The notes beneath the pieces were generated by a model that was given only the letters and a program-made list of their open reading frames with translations, was not told the origin of the DNA and ran no database searches. Positions 41,872 through 50,725 of a stretch of DNA of 53,214 nucleotides are shown here, piece after piece. Source of the stretch: GCA-2862585 sp965661345 (GTDB lineage: Bacteria > Bacteroidota > Bacteroidia > Flavobacteriales > UBA7312). The stretch spans positions 1-53,214 of the forward strand of contig CBFIDK010000011.1 in assembly GCA_965661345.1 (NCBI GenBank), read 5' to 3'. The translations under genes and the position numbers were made by a program. The first letter of the stretch is position 1. Each line of letters begins with the position of its first letter.

Positions 41872-43677
41872 ATGTCCGATATCATTCAACTTTTACCTGA
41901 CCATGTAGCCAATCAAATTGCTGCTGGTGAAGTTATTCAACGCCCTTCTTCTGCAGTAAAGGAATTATTGGAAAACGCTATTGACTCAGGTGCCACTAAC
42001 ATTAAACTTATTGTAAAGGATGCTGGCCGAACTCTGATACAAGTCATTGACAACGGTTGCGGAATGAGTGAAACGGATGCAAGAATGTGTTTCGAACGTC
42101 ATGCAACCTCTAAAATTCGAGAGGCTAATGATATACATACTATTCGGACCATGGGTTTTCGCGGTGAAGCTATGGCTTCAATGGCTGCAATTGCTCATGT
42201 AGAACTCAAATCTAAACTTCACGATTCTGAACTTGGCACCAAAATAAATATTGAAGGAAGCGAAATAATTTCTCAAGAAAATTGCACTTCTAATAATGGC
42301 ACTTCTATTGCTATCAAAAACTTATTTTTCAATGTTCCTGCTAGAAGAAATTTTCTAAAATCTGATAATGTAGAACTCAAGCATATTTTTGATGAATTTT
42401 ATAGGGTTGCCTTAGCTAATAAGGATTGCTCCTTTTCATTTTTTCAAAATGATAAAGAAGTGCTTAGCCTACCAAAGTCGACTTTAAAACAACGCATAGT
42501 TGGAATTTTCGGTGATAAATACAACGAAAAACTTGTTCCTGTTTCTGAGGAAACAACCTTAATTACAATTTCGGGTTTTATCGGAAAGCCTGAATTCTCA
42601 AAGAAAACGAGAGGCGAACAGTACTTTTTTGTTAACAACAGGTTTATTAAAAGCCCCTATTTACACCATGCCGTCAGTAATGCTTTTAAAGATTTGATTT
42701 CTGATGGCTACCATCCTTCTTACTTTTTGTTTTTTGATATTGATCCAAAATTCATTGATGTAAATATTCATCCAACTAAAACTGAAATCAAGTTTGAGGA
42801 TGAAAAATCTATTTATGCCATTATTCGCTCCTGTGCAAAACGAGCACTAGGCATACATAATATCGTTCCGACCCTAGATTTCGACAAAGATCCTGCCTTT
42901 AGCAATATTCCAAAACCTACAAATGAGGTGAGTCAGCCTTCTTTAAAAGTTGATACTTCATACAATCCTTTCAAAGAGAAAGATAAAGAAAGTAAAGGCT
43001 ACACTCCAAGTCCAAAAGTTAAAACTGAAAATTGGGAAAAATTATTTGAAAACCTACCAGTTCCAGAAACAACTAATACACCACAAACTGAAACCATCAG
43101 TAAATCATGGAGTCAAGATACTGAATCAACAGAATCTGCTATTTTTCAATTGAACAATCAGTACATTGTCTCTAGTATTAAATCAGGAATGATGATCATT
43201 AATCAGCAAAGAGCACATGAGCGAATTTTATATGAATATTACCTTAACTCTCAGGCTATTGAAGGTCAGTCACAGCAAATGTTGTTTCCAAAAACCATTA
43301 GTTTGAGCCCCTCAGATATTGAATTGGTAAAAGAAGTAAGCGATGAGCTTTTCAATTTAGGGTTTAGGTTTGATTACCTTAATAAAAACAGCATTGTCGT
43401 TTTGGGTAGTCCAACCGATATAGAAATGGAAAGTTTAGAAAGTGTATTTGAAGAGTTAATTGAACAATACAAAAATCAATCTTCACTAGATAAAAGAGAT
43501 AATTTCGCCCTATCCATGGCTAAAAGCATGTGTATAAAAAAAGGCCGAAAATTGAATATTTCTGAAATGAACTCGATAATCGACAATCTATTTGCCTGTC
43601 AAACACCAAATGCAACAGCAACAAGTAAACCCACGCTCATAACCCTAACATTCGAAGAAATAGCTAAAAAGTTTTAA
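41872..43677 (+). CDS. mutL: DNA mismatch repair protein MutL
   Basis: MutL homodimer subunit, linking MutS recognition to strand processing. The GHKL ATPase domain is intact: ELLENAIDSGA at 31-41, DNGCGM at 60-65 and GFRGEA at 95-100. A variable linker of about residues 335-420 precedes the C-terminal dimerisation domain. The position of the endonuclease motif DQHAxxE reads NQQRAHER (444-451), so the metal-binding Asp and His are replaced; the Cys576 region (CQTPNATATSKPT) also departs from CPHGRP. Nicking activity is therefore doubtful, though such changes may be usual in the lineage. The 601-residue length is normal. Confidence 0.96.
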   Translation: MSDIIQLLPDHVANQIAAGEVIQRPSSAVKELLENAIDSGATNIKLIVKDAGRTLIQVIDNGCGMSETDARMCFERHATSKIREANDIHTIRTMGFRGEAMASMAAIAHVELKSKLHDSELGTKINIEGSEIISQENCTSNNGTSIAIKNLFFNVPARRNFLKSDNVELKHIFDEFYRVALANKDCSFSFFQNDKEVLSLPKSTLKQRIVGIFGDKYNEKLVPVSEETTLITISGFIGKPEFSKKTRGEQYFFVNNRFIKSPYLHHAVSNAFKDLISDGYHPSYFLFFDIDPKFIDVNIHPTKTEIKFEDEKSIYAIIRSCAKRALGIHNIVPTLDFDKDPAFSNIPKPTNEVSQPSLKVDTSYNPFKEKDKESKGYTPSPKVKTENWEKLFENLPVPETTNTPQTETISKSWSQDTESTESAIFQLNNQYIVSSIKSGMMIINQQRAHERILYEYYLNSQAIEGQSQQMLFPKTISLSPSDIELVKEVSDELFNLGFRFDYLNKNSIVVLGSPTDIEMESLESVFEELIEQYKNQSSLDKRDNFALSMAKSMCIKKGRKLNISEMNSIIDNLFACQTPNATATSKPTLITLTFEEIAKKF

Positions 43678-43678
43678 T

Positions 43679-44422
43679 ATGAACATTCAACCTACAAGAT
43701 TCAGTTATTTGCCAGAGATAGTTAAGAATTTACTAATTATCAATGGTTTGTTTTTTTTAGGAAAGTATGTCTTAGCTTCAAATTTTGGCATTAATCTTGA
43801 CCAATACTTAGCGCTTCACAACTGGGAATCGCCTGATTTCAGACCACATCAATTTGTGACGCATTTATTCATGCACGGTAGCTTCTCTCACATACTCTTT
43901 AATATGTTTGCGTTGTGGATGTTCGGAAATCAATTGGAAAATATTTGGGGAGGAAAGCGTTTCTTGGTTTATTACCTGATTACAGGTCTCGGAGCTGCTG
44001 TATTACATTTAGCTGTTAATCAGATGCAAATTTCCTCACTTGAGGCACAAATGACTTTAGAACAAATTAATAGAGTAACCGCCAGCGGCTATGATGTATT
44101 ACAAAACGGTCAGAATTTTATTGACCCATTGATGGGAAAACTCAATTTGCTATATTATACTCCAACAGTTGGTGCTTCGGGAGCAGTATTCGGATTACTG
44201 TTAGCATTCGGAATGCTATTTCCTAATACACTCATTTATCTATACTTTGCAATACCAATTAAGGCAAAATACTTTGTTGCTGGATATGGACTTGTAGAAT
44301 TGTGGCTGGGTATTCAAAACAATGCAAACGATAATGTAGCTCATTTCGCCCATTTGGGAGGTATGCTATTTGGGTATCTTTTGATTAAATATTGGAGAAA
44401 AAACAGTCAACATTTTTATTAA
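43679..44422 (+). CDS. Rhomboid family intramembrane serine protease (copy 1)
   Basis: Polytopic protease cutting membrane proteins within or next to the bilayer. The 247-residue protein has about six membrane segments. Catalytic Ser167 is in GASGAVFG and His225 in AHFAHLGG, with FNMFALW in segment two as usual. An extra loop at about 115-160 (LEAQMTLEQI and following) is longer than typical between membrane segments three and four. It is one base after mutL and 3 nt before a second rhomboid gene, so both are probably cotranscribed. Confidence 0.93.
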   Translation: MNIQPTRFSYLPEIVKNLLIINGLFFLGKYVLASNFGINLDQYLALHNWESPDFRPHQFVTHLFMHGSFSHILFNMFALWMFGNQLENIWGGKRFLVYYLITGLGAAVLHLAVNQMQISSLEAQMTLEQINRVTASGYDVLQNGQNFIDPLMGKLNLLYYTPTVGASGAVFGLLLAFGMLFPNTLIYLYFAIPIKAKYFVAGYGLVELWLGIQNNANDNVAHFAHLGGMLFGYLLIKYWRKNSQHFY

Positions 44423-44425
44423 CAG

Positions 44426-45298
44426 ATGATTTTAAAGGATCTAAAAACTAGTTTTAAAAATGGCAGTATGCTCAGTCGTTTAATTTATTTAAACATTGGC
44501 ATATTTATAGTTTTAGAAATTCTAAACGTGTTCTTCTTTTTATTCAAATTTCCAAGCTTTGAAATTCTAAACTTTCTGGCGCTAGCTGCCAAACCTTCTG
44601 TCCTACTTTCTAAGCCATGGAGTCCAATAAGCTATATGTTTGTTCACAACGGCTTTATTCACCTCGCATTCAATATGTTATGGTTGTATTTTGGAGGCTC
44701 AATATTCCTAAGGTATTTAACAAATAAGCAAATTGTAAGTACTTACGTAATTGGTGGACTTTCTGGAGGCTTATTTTATATTTTAGCTTATAATTATTTC
44801 CCTGCTTTTAGTTCCTCTTTATCAGAATCCATGGCGGTTGGCTCATCTGCTTCAGTATTAGCTATTCTTATTGCCATAGCCACCTATGTTCCAAATTACT
44901 CGGTAAATCTTACATTTATAGGAAACGTAAAACTAAAGCACATTGCTATTGTGTCTATAATTTTAGATGTTATACTTATTCCAAAAGGAAATGCTGGTGG
45001 ACATATAGCTCATATTGGAGGGGCATTCTATGGCTTTGTGTTTAGCAGACAGCTATTGAAAGGAAAAGATGTATCAAGGAGTTTTGATAGACTTATGGAT
45101 TACATCGCAAGTGCATTTAAGCCTTCGAAGCCTTTAAAAACAGCCTACAAAAGACCAAAGACCGATGACCAATGGAGAGAAAATAAATCTAGCGAACAAA
45201 AGCAAATCAATCTCATTTTAGATAAAATTGCTAAATCTGGATACGATAGTTTAAACAAAGAGGAAAAAGATACCTTATTCAAAGCCAGTAAAAAATAA
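44426..45298 (+). CDS. Rhomboid family intramembrane serine protease (copy 2)
   Basis: A second rhomboid of 290 residues, not a recent duplicate of copy 1. Likely catalytic Ser141 is in VGSSASVLA, where the usual GxSG reads GSSA, and His196 is in GGHIAHIGG. About six membrane segments are followed by a charged cytoplasmic tail (from about 225) ending in a basic, lysine-rich segment. Whether the altered serine loop stays active needs testing. Directly upstream of the EEP-family gene with 5 nt between. Confidence 0.9.
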   Translation: MILKDLKTSFKNGSMLSRLIYLNIGIFIVLEILNVFFFLFKFPSFEILNFLALAAKPSVLLSKPWSPISYMFVHNGFIHLAFNMLWLYFGGSIFLRYLTNKQIVSTYVIGGLSGGLFYILAYNYFPAFSSSLSESMAVGSSASVLAILIAIATYVPNYSVNLTFIGNVKLKHIAIVSIILDVILIPKGNAGGHIAHIGGAFYGFVFSRQLLKGKDVSRSFDRLMDYIASAFKPSKPLKTAYKRPKTDDQWRENKSSEQKQINLILDKIAKSGYDSLNKEEKDTLFKASKK

Positions 45299-45303
45299 GA
45301 ACC

Positions 45304-46329
45304 GTGCTGAATACTTTTCTTTACATACTTAATATGGCAGTGCTTTTTGCACTTTCTCTCTCCTATCTATCACCGTATATTAGTCCAGATTCTTTTTTAT
45401 GGCCCATTGCTTTTACCGGGCTTATTTATCCTATTCTTCTATTAGTCAACACGCTATTTTTTATTTATTGGACAATTTCTTTTAAAAGACACGCTTGGGC
45501 AAATCTTGTTATTATTTTATTGGGTTACGGACACATTGAAAAACTTATAAAAATTCAAGATAACAACACTCCTTTTGAAAGTGAATTTTCGGTAATGAGT
45601 TATAACGTCAGATTATTTAACGTCTACAACTGGATTGAAGATGAAAATATAAAAGAAGATATCATCAGTTATATAAATACTACTAATAGCAGCGTAGTAT
45701 GTATTCAAGAATTCTATGCCGCATATGAATCACCTAAATTAAATTACCCACATAGTCATATTGGTATTCAGAACGATAGAAAAAAGTGGAGAATGGCTAC
45801 TTACTCTAAATACCCCATCATCAACAAAGGAACCGTTAGCATTAATGGTGAATTTCAAAATAATGTATGTATATTCTCTGATATTGTCATTCTCACGGAC
45901 ACCATACGGTTTTACAACGTGCATTTAGCATCCAATTGGTTTCAGAAGGAAGATTATCAGTTTTTGGATAAACCAACTGTTGAGGGTGCAGAAAATATTA
46001 TTGAACGCCTTAAAGTTTCTTTTTCTAAACGCGCAAAACAAGTCAAGGCCATTAAAAAACACATGGACACTTCCATTTACCCTATAATTCTATGTGGAGA
46101 CTTTAACGACACACCCAACTCTTACGCCTACAAACAACTCTCTGAAGGGCTTACTGACAGTTTCGTTAAAAGTGGTAAAGGAATGGGAAAAACCTACAAC
46201 GGGAAATTTCCAGCATTACGAATTGATTACATCATGTACAGTCCTGAAATAGATCTCGGAAGATTTGAAACTACTAAGCAAAATCTATCTGACCACTACC
46301 CTGTAATTAGTTACTTCAAGAAAAACTAA
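45304..46329 (+). CDS. Endonuclease/exonuclease/phosphatase (EEP) family protein
   Basis: A 341-residue membrane-linked enzyme. Two or three N-terminal hydrophobic segments (to about residue 78) precede the EEP domain, with SYNVRLFNVY, a CIQEF metal glutamate motif, the mid-domain LCGDFNDTPNS and the C-terminal LSDHYPVISYF catalytic His. The GTG start at 45304 is used: it gives the complete first membrane segment, and the next ATG (45334) is internal to it. Substrate unknown: phosphodiester of nucleic acid or lipid. The stop overlaps the convergent peptide-binding gene by 4 nt. Confidence 0.9.
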   Translation: MLNTFLYILNMAVLFALSLSYLSPYISPDSFLWPIAFTGLIYPILLLVNTLFFIYWTISFKRHAWANLVIILLGYGHIEKLIKIQDNNTPFESEFSVMSYNVRLFNVYNWIEDENIKEDIISYINTTNSSVVCIQEFYAAYESPKLNYPHSHIGIQNDRKKWRMATYSKYPIINKGTVSINGEFQNNVCIFSDIVILTDTIRFYNVHLASNWFQKEDYQFLDKPTVEGAENIIERLKVSFSKRAKQVKAIKKHMDTSIYPIILCGDFNDTPNSYAYKQLSEGLTDSFVKSGKGMGKTYNGKFPALRIDYIMYSPEIDLGRFETTKQNLSDHYPVISYFKKN

Positions 46330-47903
46330 TTCTTCATCACCCTTTTCAACTGCAATAAATTCATAGCATTGGATTCGAAACCAGAAATGTTGTTTTGCAC
46401 AAAGCGAATAACTTGATCGTAATACAAAGGCACAATAGCCGCATCATCAACAATCATTTGATTCATCAGCTGGTAGTATCGCTGTCTTTTTTCTACAGAA
46501 ACCTCTACCATCGCTGCTTCATAATATTCATCGTATTTAGCACTTGAAAAATGCGTGTAATTTGGTCCATTAGGGCAAAAATTCTTGGAGTAAAACAAAG
46601 CCAAATAGTTTTCTGCATCGGCATAGTCAGCAATCCATGAGCCTCTGAAAAAATCTAATTTTGAAGTGGCGACCATCTGGCGGTGTGTTGAAGGCGGATT
46701 AATGTTTATGGATACTGCTATACCTATTTCAGAGAGCTGATTTTGTATGAACTCGCATAAATCTAAGTACGAACTGGTAGTGTTCAGTGTAATATCTATG
46801 TTTTCTAGATTAGACTCTAAAATTAATTGACGAGCCAATTCTGGATTATAGTCATATCCTATCAAGGAGTCAGAGAATGACGGTAAGCCTTTTGGTATGA
46901 ACCCTTTGGTTGCTGGCGTTCCAATATTATTTCTCAAGTAGGTTATCATTTTTTGACGGTCAAAGCCATAGTTTATAGCCTTTCTAACGTTTAGATTTTT
47001 TGTTGGGGATAGATTATTACTATCCATTAAGAAGCCCAAATATTCTGTATTTAAGTACGGTAACGATTGGAGTTGAATTTTTCCAATATACTCAGCCCTC
47101 AACTGACCATCAGAAGTAAGTACTTCATCTTTATAAGACGGATCAAGACCAGAAATAAAATCGATATTACCCTTTAGAAATTCCAAAAAGGCCGTTTGTT
47201 TGTCTTTAATGAACGTAATGCTTACGGCATCTAACAATGGTAATCCATTTTCAAAATAATCGGTATTTTTTCTAAATACTAACTTGACATTTTCCTTCCA
47301 AAATTGAAAATGAAATGGCCCTGTACCTATAGGAGCATCTCGAAAATTAGTGTTTTCAACAATTTTCTTTGGAACAACTGAGCAATACGACATGGACAAT
47401 AATCCCAAAAAAGGTGGAAAAGCCTGTTTTAATGAAATGCTTAACGTGCTATCATTGATGGCTTTATAGCCTGCAACATTATTCATCACCCACGATCCAG
47501 GGGAAGCCACAGATTTATCCGTCAAACGGTCAAAGCTATACACAAAATCATCAGCAGATACTTTTCTTTCCGCTTTAGAATTGAATAATGAATGGTCGTG
47601 AAAATAAACGTCACTTCTTAAATAAAAGGTGTAGTTGAGCGCATCATCAGAAATGGTCCATTTCTTAGCAATAGACGGCTGAACATTAAGGTTAGAATCC
47701 AGCTGCACCAAACCGTTGAACAATTGGTTAACTGCCCAAATATTAGCTTGATCTTTTGCAAAAGCTGGATCAAGACTCGTTATTCCAGCAGACTCATTGT
47801 ATTTAAAGATTTTTAAATCAGAATCATCACTAGCCTCTCTACATGAAAATGATAGAGAAAGTACAGCAAAATACAAGAAGAAATATAAAAGAAATCGTAT
47901 CAT
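46326..47903 (-). CDS. ABC transporter peptide-binding lipoprotein (SBP family 5)
   Basis: A 525-residue extracytoplasmic solute-binding protein of the DppA/OppA family. The signal ends with LSFSC, giving Cys21 as lipid site. Family signatures are GITSLDPAFAKDQANIW, the conserved YTFYLRSDVYFHD segment and NVRKAINYGFDRQKMI. No permease or ATPase genes of a peptide transporter are adjacent, so it is an orphan binding protein, as common in Bacteroidetes. It is monocistronic, with a TATTTTTA promoter candidate 11 nt upstream and TTTG 19 nt before that. Confidence 0.92.
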   Translation of the reverse strand: MIRFLLYFFLYFAVLSLSFSCREASDDSDLKIFKYNESAGITSLDPAFAKDQANIWAVNQLFNGLVQLDSNLNVQPSIAKKWTISDDALNYTFYLRSDVYFHDHSLFNSKAERKVSADDFVYSFDRLTDKSVASPGSWVMNNVAGYKAINDSTLSISLKQAFPPFLGLLSMSYCSVVPKKIVENTNFRDAPIGTGPFHFQFWKENVKLVFRKNTDYFENGLPLLDAVSITFIKDKQTAFLEFLKGNIDFISGLDPSYKDEVLTSDGQLRAEYIGKIQLQSLPYLNTEYLGFLMDSNNLSPTKNLNVRKAINYGFDRQKMITYLRNNIGTPATKGFIPKGLPSFSDSLIGYDYNPELARQLILESNLENIDITLNTTSSYLDLCEFIQNQLSEIGIAVSININPPSTHRQMVATSKLDFFRGSWIADYADAENYLALFYSKNFCPNGPNYTHFSSAKYDEYYEAAMVEVSVEKRQRYYQLMNQMIVDDAAIVPLYYDQVIRFVQNNISGFESNAMNLLQLKRVMKN

Positions 47904-48226
47904 TCAGGGAATAAAAATACACTATATCGGTAAACATTCAAATTCCAGCCATAAAGGAATATAAATGTGAACATGTTTAGGTTCAATCTATGCTCAAACG
48001 TTGCGTTTTGGTTAGCATTATTGCGATAAACGATTTTAACTTTTTAGCGCGATCAAATGTTTGAGTTCCTTTCAGACTGGAAAATGAATAAAAAACAATT
48101 ATAAAATGACACTCTGCCAAATTTTACGTAAATAGTTAATAAAGAGTTACACTATTTACACAAAAAATATTTTTTGACATTTCTAAAGGTTCATTTTTCC
48201 GATATAAAAAACTAATTTTGTCAACG
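47904..48226. other. 323-bp intergenic region between peptide-binding protein gene and mtaB
   Basis: No credible gene: the only short frame, MFRFNLCSNVAFWLALLR, has 18 codons. It holds the divergent promoters, a TGAAC/GTTCA inverted repeat near 47968-47986, and CTCAAAC/GTTTGAG arms at 47993-47999 and 48059-48065, 59 nt apart. The paired arms could form a structured RNA but I see no known family. Confidence 0.5.
48213..48220 (+). promoter_or_regulatory. mtaB -7 promoter element
   Basis: TAATTTTG matches TAnnTTTG and ends 6 nt before the chosen ATG at 48227. Confidence 0.55.
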
Positions 48227-49543
48227 ATGGGAAATCAATCTACAGTAGCTTTTTACACACAAGGATGTAAGCTTAACTTTTCTGAAACGTCTAGTATTTC
48301 TAGACAATTAGTTAATGAAGGCTATCAAAAAGTAGATTTTAAAGATAAAGCAGACATATATGTCATAAATACATGTTCTGTTACTGAAAATGCAGATAAG
48401 GAATGTAAACGAATAGTCCGCAGTGCTTTAAAAACTTCTCCTGATGCTTTTGTGGTAATTGTTGGTTGTTATGCTCAATTAAAACCTGAACAAATTTCCG
48501 AAATTAATGGGGTTGATTTGGTACTCGGCGCTACCGAAAAATTCAAACTTAACCATTATCTAAACGATTTAAGTAAAAAAGAAAATACAGAAATTCATTC
48601 TTGTGAAATTGATGATGCTAACTTTTTCGTCGATGCCTACTCAATTGGTGACAGAACAAGAGCGTTTTTAAAAGTTCAAGATGGATGCGATTATAAATGT
48701 ACCTATTGTACCATTCCATTAGCCAGAGGAATTAGTAGAAGTGATAAACTTGAAAACGTTCTGCATAATGCCAAATCTATTTCAGAAAAAGGAATACAAG
48801 AAATTGTTCTTACTGGCGTAAATATTGGGGATTATGGAAAGGGTGAATTTGGCAATAAAAAACACGAACATACCTTTTTAGACTTAGTCAAGGAATTAGA
48901 TAAAGTAGAAGGTATAAATAGATTGCGGATTTCCTCCATAGAGCCTAATTTACTAAAAAACGAAACCATTGAATTCGTAGCAAATTCTAAGGCTTTTGTG
49001 CCACACTTTCACATCCCATTACAGTCTGGCTCTGATGAGATTCTAAAGAAAATGAAAAGACGCTATCTAACTGATTTATATACAGATAGAGTAAATTATA
49101 TAAAGTCATTAATGCCGCATTGCTGCATTGGAGTAGATGTAATTGTTGGCTTTCCAGGTGAAACAGATGAGCATTTTCTAGAAACCTATAATTTCCTTAA
49201 AGAATTAGACATCTCTTACCTACATGTATTTTCCTATTCCGAGCGAGAAAATACTGAAGCAGCGGTAATGAAAAACCCTATTGACAAAGGCGTGAGGCAC
49301 AAACGAAGCAAAATGCTCAGAGTGTTATCGGCTAAGAAGAAAAGGCAGTTCTACGAACAACAAATAGGAAGTGTAAGAAGTGTAATTTTTGAAAGTGAAA
49401 ATAAAGAAGGTTTTATGTACGGCTTTACTGAAAATTACGTTAGAGTAAAGGCCCCCTATCAAACGAGCTGGATAAATACTTTGAAAAAAACTCAATTAAA
49501 TCAGATGGATGAAAACGGAGTTTTTATCTTTGAAGAAGTTTAA
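48227..49543 (+). CDS. mtaB: tRNA t6A37 methylthiotransferase MtaB
   Basis: Radical SAM enzyme adding a methylthio group to N6-threonylcarbamoyladenosine at position 37 of tRNA. The 438-residue protein has the two iron-sulfur sites: Cys14, Cys50 and Cys81 of the N-terminal UPF0004 domain, and CDYKCTYC (Cys154, 158, 161) for the SAM cluster. A TRAM domain closes the protein. The ATG at 48227 is preferred to the upstream TTG at 48218 because the TTG falls inside the promoter element. lgt follows 10 nt after the stop. Confidence 0.95.
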   Translation: MGNQSTVAFYTQGCKLNFSETSSISRQLVNEGYQKVDFKDKADIYVINTCSVTENADKECKRIVRSALKTSPDAFVVIVGCYAQLKPEQISEINGVDLVLGATEKFKLNHYLNDLSKKENTEIHSCEIDDANFFVDAYSIGDRTRAFLKVQDGCDYKCTYCTIPLARGISRSDKLENVLHNAKSISEKGIQEIVLTGVNIGDYGKGEFGNKKHEHTFLDLVKELDKVEGINRLRISSIEPNLLKNETIEFVANSKAFVPHFHIPLQSGSDEILKKMKRRYLTDLYTDRVNYIKSLMPHCCIGVDVIVGFPGETDEHFLETYNFLKELDISYLHVFSYSERENTEAAVMKNPIDKGVRHKRSKMLRVLSAKKKRQFYEQQIGSVRSVIFESENKEGFMYGFTENYVRVKAPYQTSWINTLKKTQLNQMDENGVFIFEEV

Positions 49544-49553
49544 CACATACACT

Positions 49554-50711
49554 ATGTATCCTAATATTAGCTATTTATTAAACGATCTTTTTGGAATTAA
49601 CATTCCACTACCTATTCAAACGTTTGGCTTTTTTGTGGCCATTGCTTTTTTACTGTCTAGCTGGACACTTTCTTTAGAGTTAAAACGAAAAGAAAAAGAA
49701 GGCTTGATAAAACCCACCAAACGCAAAAAAATTATAGGAAAAAAAGTAAGCGCTCAAGAATTAATCGTTCAAGGAATTGTAGGCTTTTTAGTAGGTTACA
49801 AACTACTATATGCTGGACTAAATTACAGCGATTTTGTGAACAACCCGCAGGGCATGATTCTTTCAACTGAAGGACACTTTTTAGGCGGTCTATTAGGCGC
49901 ATTTATCAACGCCTACATGAAGTATCGTGAGGTGAAAAAAGAAGAGCTAGACACGCCTAAAACCATTACTGAAACGGTACATCCTTTTCAATTGGTGGGC
50001 AATATTACAATGATTGCTGCTGTATCAGGAATTATTGGTGCTAAGCTCTTTCATAATCTTGAAAACATTGACGAATTTTTAGCAGACCCTATTGGTCAAC
50101 TTCTGTCCTTTAGTGGCCTGACATTTTACGGCGGACTTATTTGTGGTGCTGTTGCAGTTATTTACTACGCTAAAAAATACGGCATTCACTATAAAATTAT
50201 CAGTGACGCAGCTGCACCCGGACTAATGTTAGCCTATGGCATTGGGCGAATGGGTTGTCATTTTTCAGGAGACGGCGACTGGGGCATCAACAACCTCGCT
50301 CCAAAACCCGAATGGATGAGCTTTTTACCCGACTGGACATGGGCATACACCTATCCTAATAATGTAATTAATGCTGGTGTACCTATTGAAGGTTGTATAG
50401 GAAATTATTGCAACGAACTAATGTATCCAGTTTACCCTACTCCTCTTTATGAAATCGTTATAGCACTGGGCTTATTTGCCTTTTTATGGTCCATAAGAAA
50501 GCGAATTTCTGTACCAGGCGTATTATTTGGCATTTATATGATTGTAAACGGTCTAGAACGATTTTTCATTGAAAAAATTAGAATAAACACCAATTACATC
50601 ATTTTTGGAAAAGAAATAACCCAAGCAGAAATCATTTCATTTGCTTTAATCATCACTGGTCTTATTATTGTATTCAGGCTACTAAAAGGGCAACGCAAAT
50701 TACTCACTTAA
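49554..50711 (+). CDS. lgt: Prolipoprotein diacylglyceryl transferase
   Basis: Inner-membrane enzyme that transfers diacylglycerol from phosphatidylglycerol to the lipobox cysteine, first step of lipoprotein maturation. The 385-residue protein is longer than the about 290 usual in proteobacteria; extra residues lie between membrane segments one and two (about 45-110). The signature region reads GIGRMGCHFSGDGDWG, a Bacteroidetes variation of the Lgt box. The ATG at 49554 is chosen because an upstream reading overlaps mtaB. The presence of many lipoproteins in this window agrees with need for Lgt. Confidence 0.93.
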   Translation: MYPNISYLLNDLFGINIPLPIQTFGFFVAIAFLLSSWTLSLELKRKEKEGLIKPTKRKKIIGKKVSAQELIVQGIVGFLVGYKLLYAGLNYSDFVNNPQGMILSTEGHFLGGLLGAFINAYMKYREVKKEELDTPKTITETVHPFQLVGNITMIAAVSGIIGAKLFHNLENIDEFLADPIGQLLSFSGLTFYGGLICGAVAVIYYAKKYGIHYKIISDAAAPGLMLAYGIGRMGCHFSGDGDWGINNLAPKPEWMSFLPDWTWAYTYPNNVINAGVPIEGCIGNYCNELMYPVYPTPLYEIVIALGLFAFLWSIRKRISVPGVLFGIYMIVNGLERFFIEKIRINTNYIIFGKEITQAEIISFALIITGLIIVFRLLKGQRKLLT

Positions 50712-50725
50712 AATGCTTACAGGCC

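Noticed and set aside
47973..48029. 18-codon reading frame in the spacer before mtaB
   Set aside because: Too short, no recognisable start signals, and overlaps an inverted-repeat arm.
49509..49553. Longer N-terminus of lgt overlapping mtaB
   Set aside because: It overlaps the mtaB stop region and adds a hydrophilic stretch before the first membrane segment not expected for Lgt.
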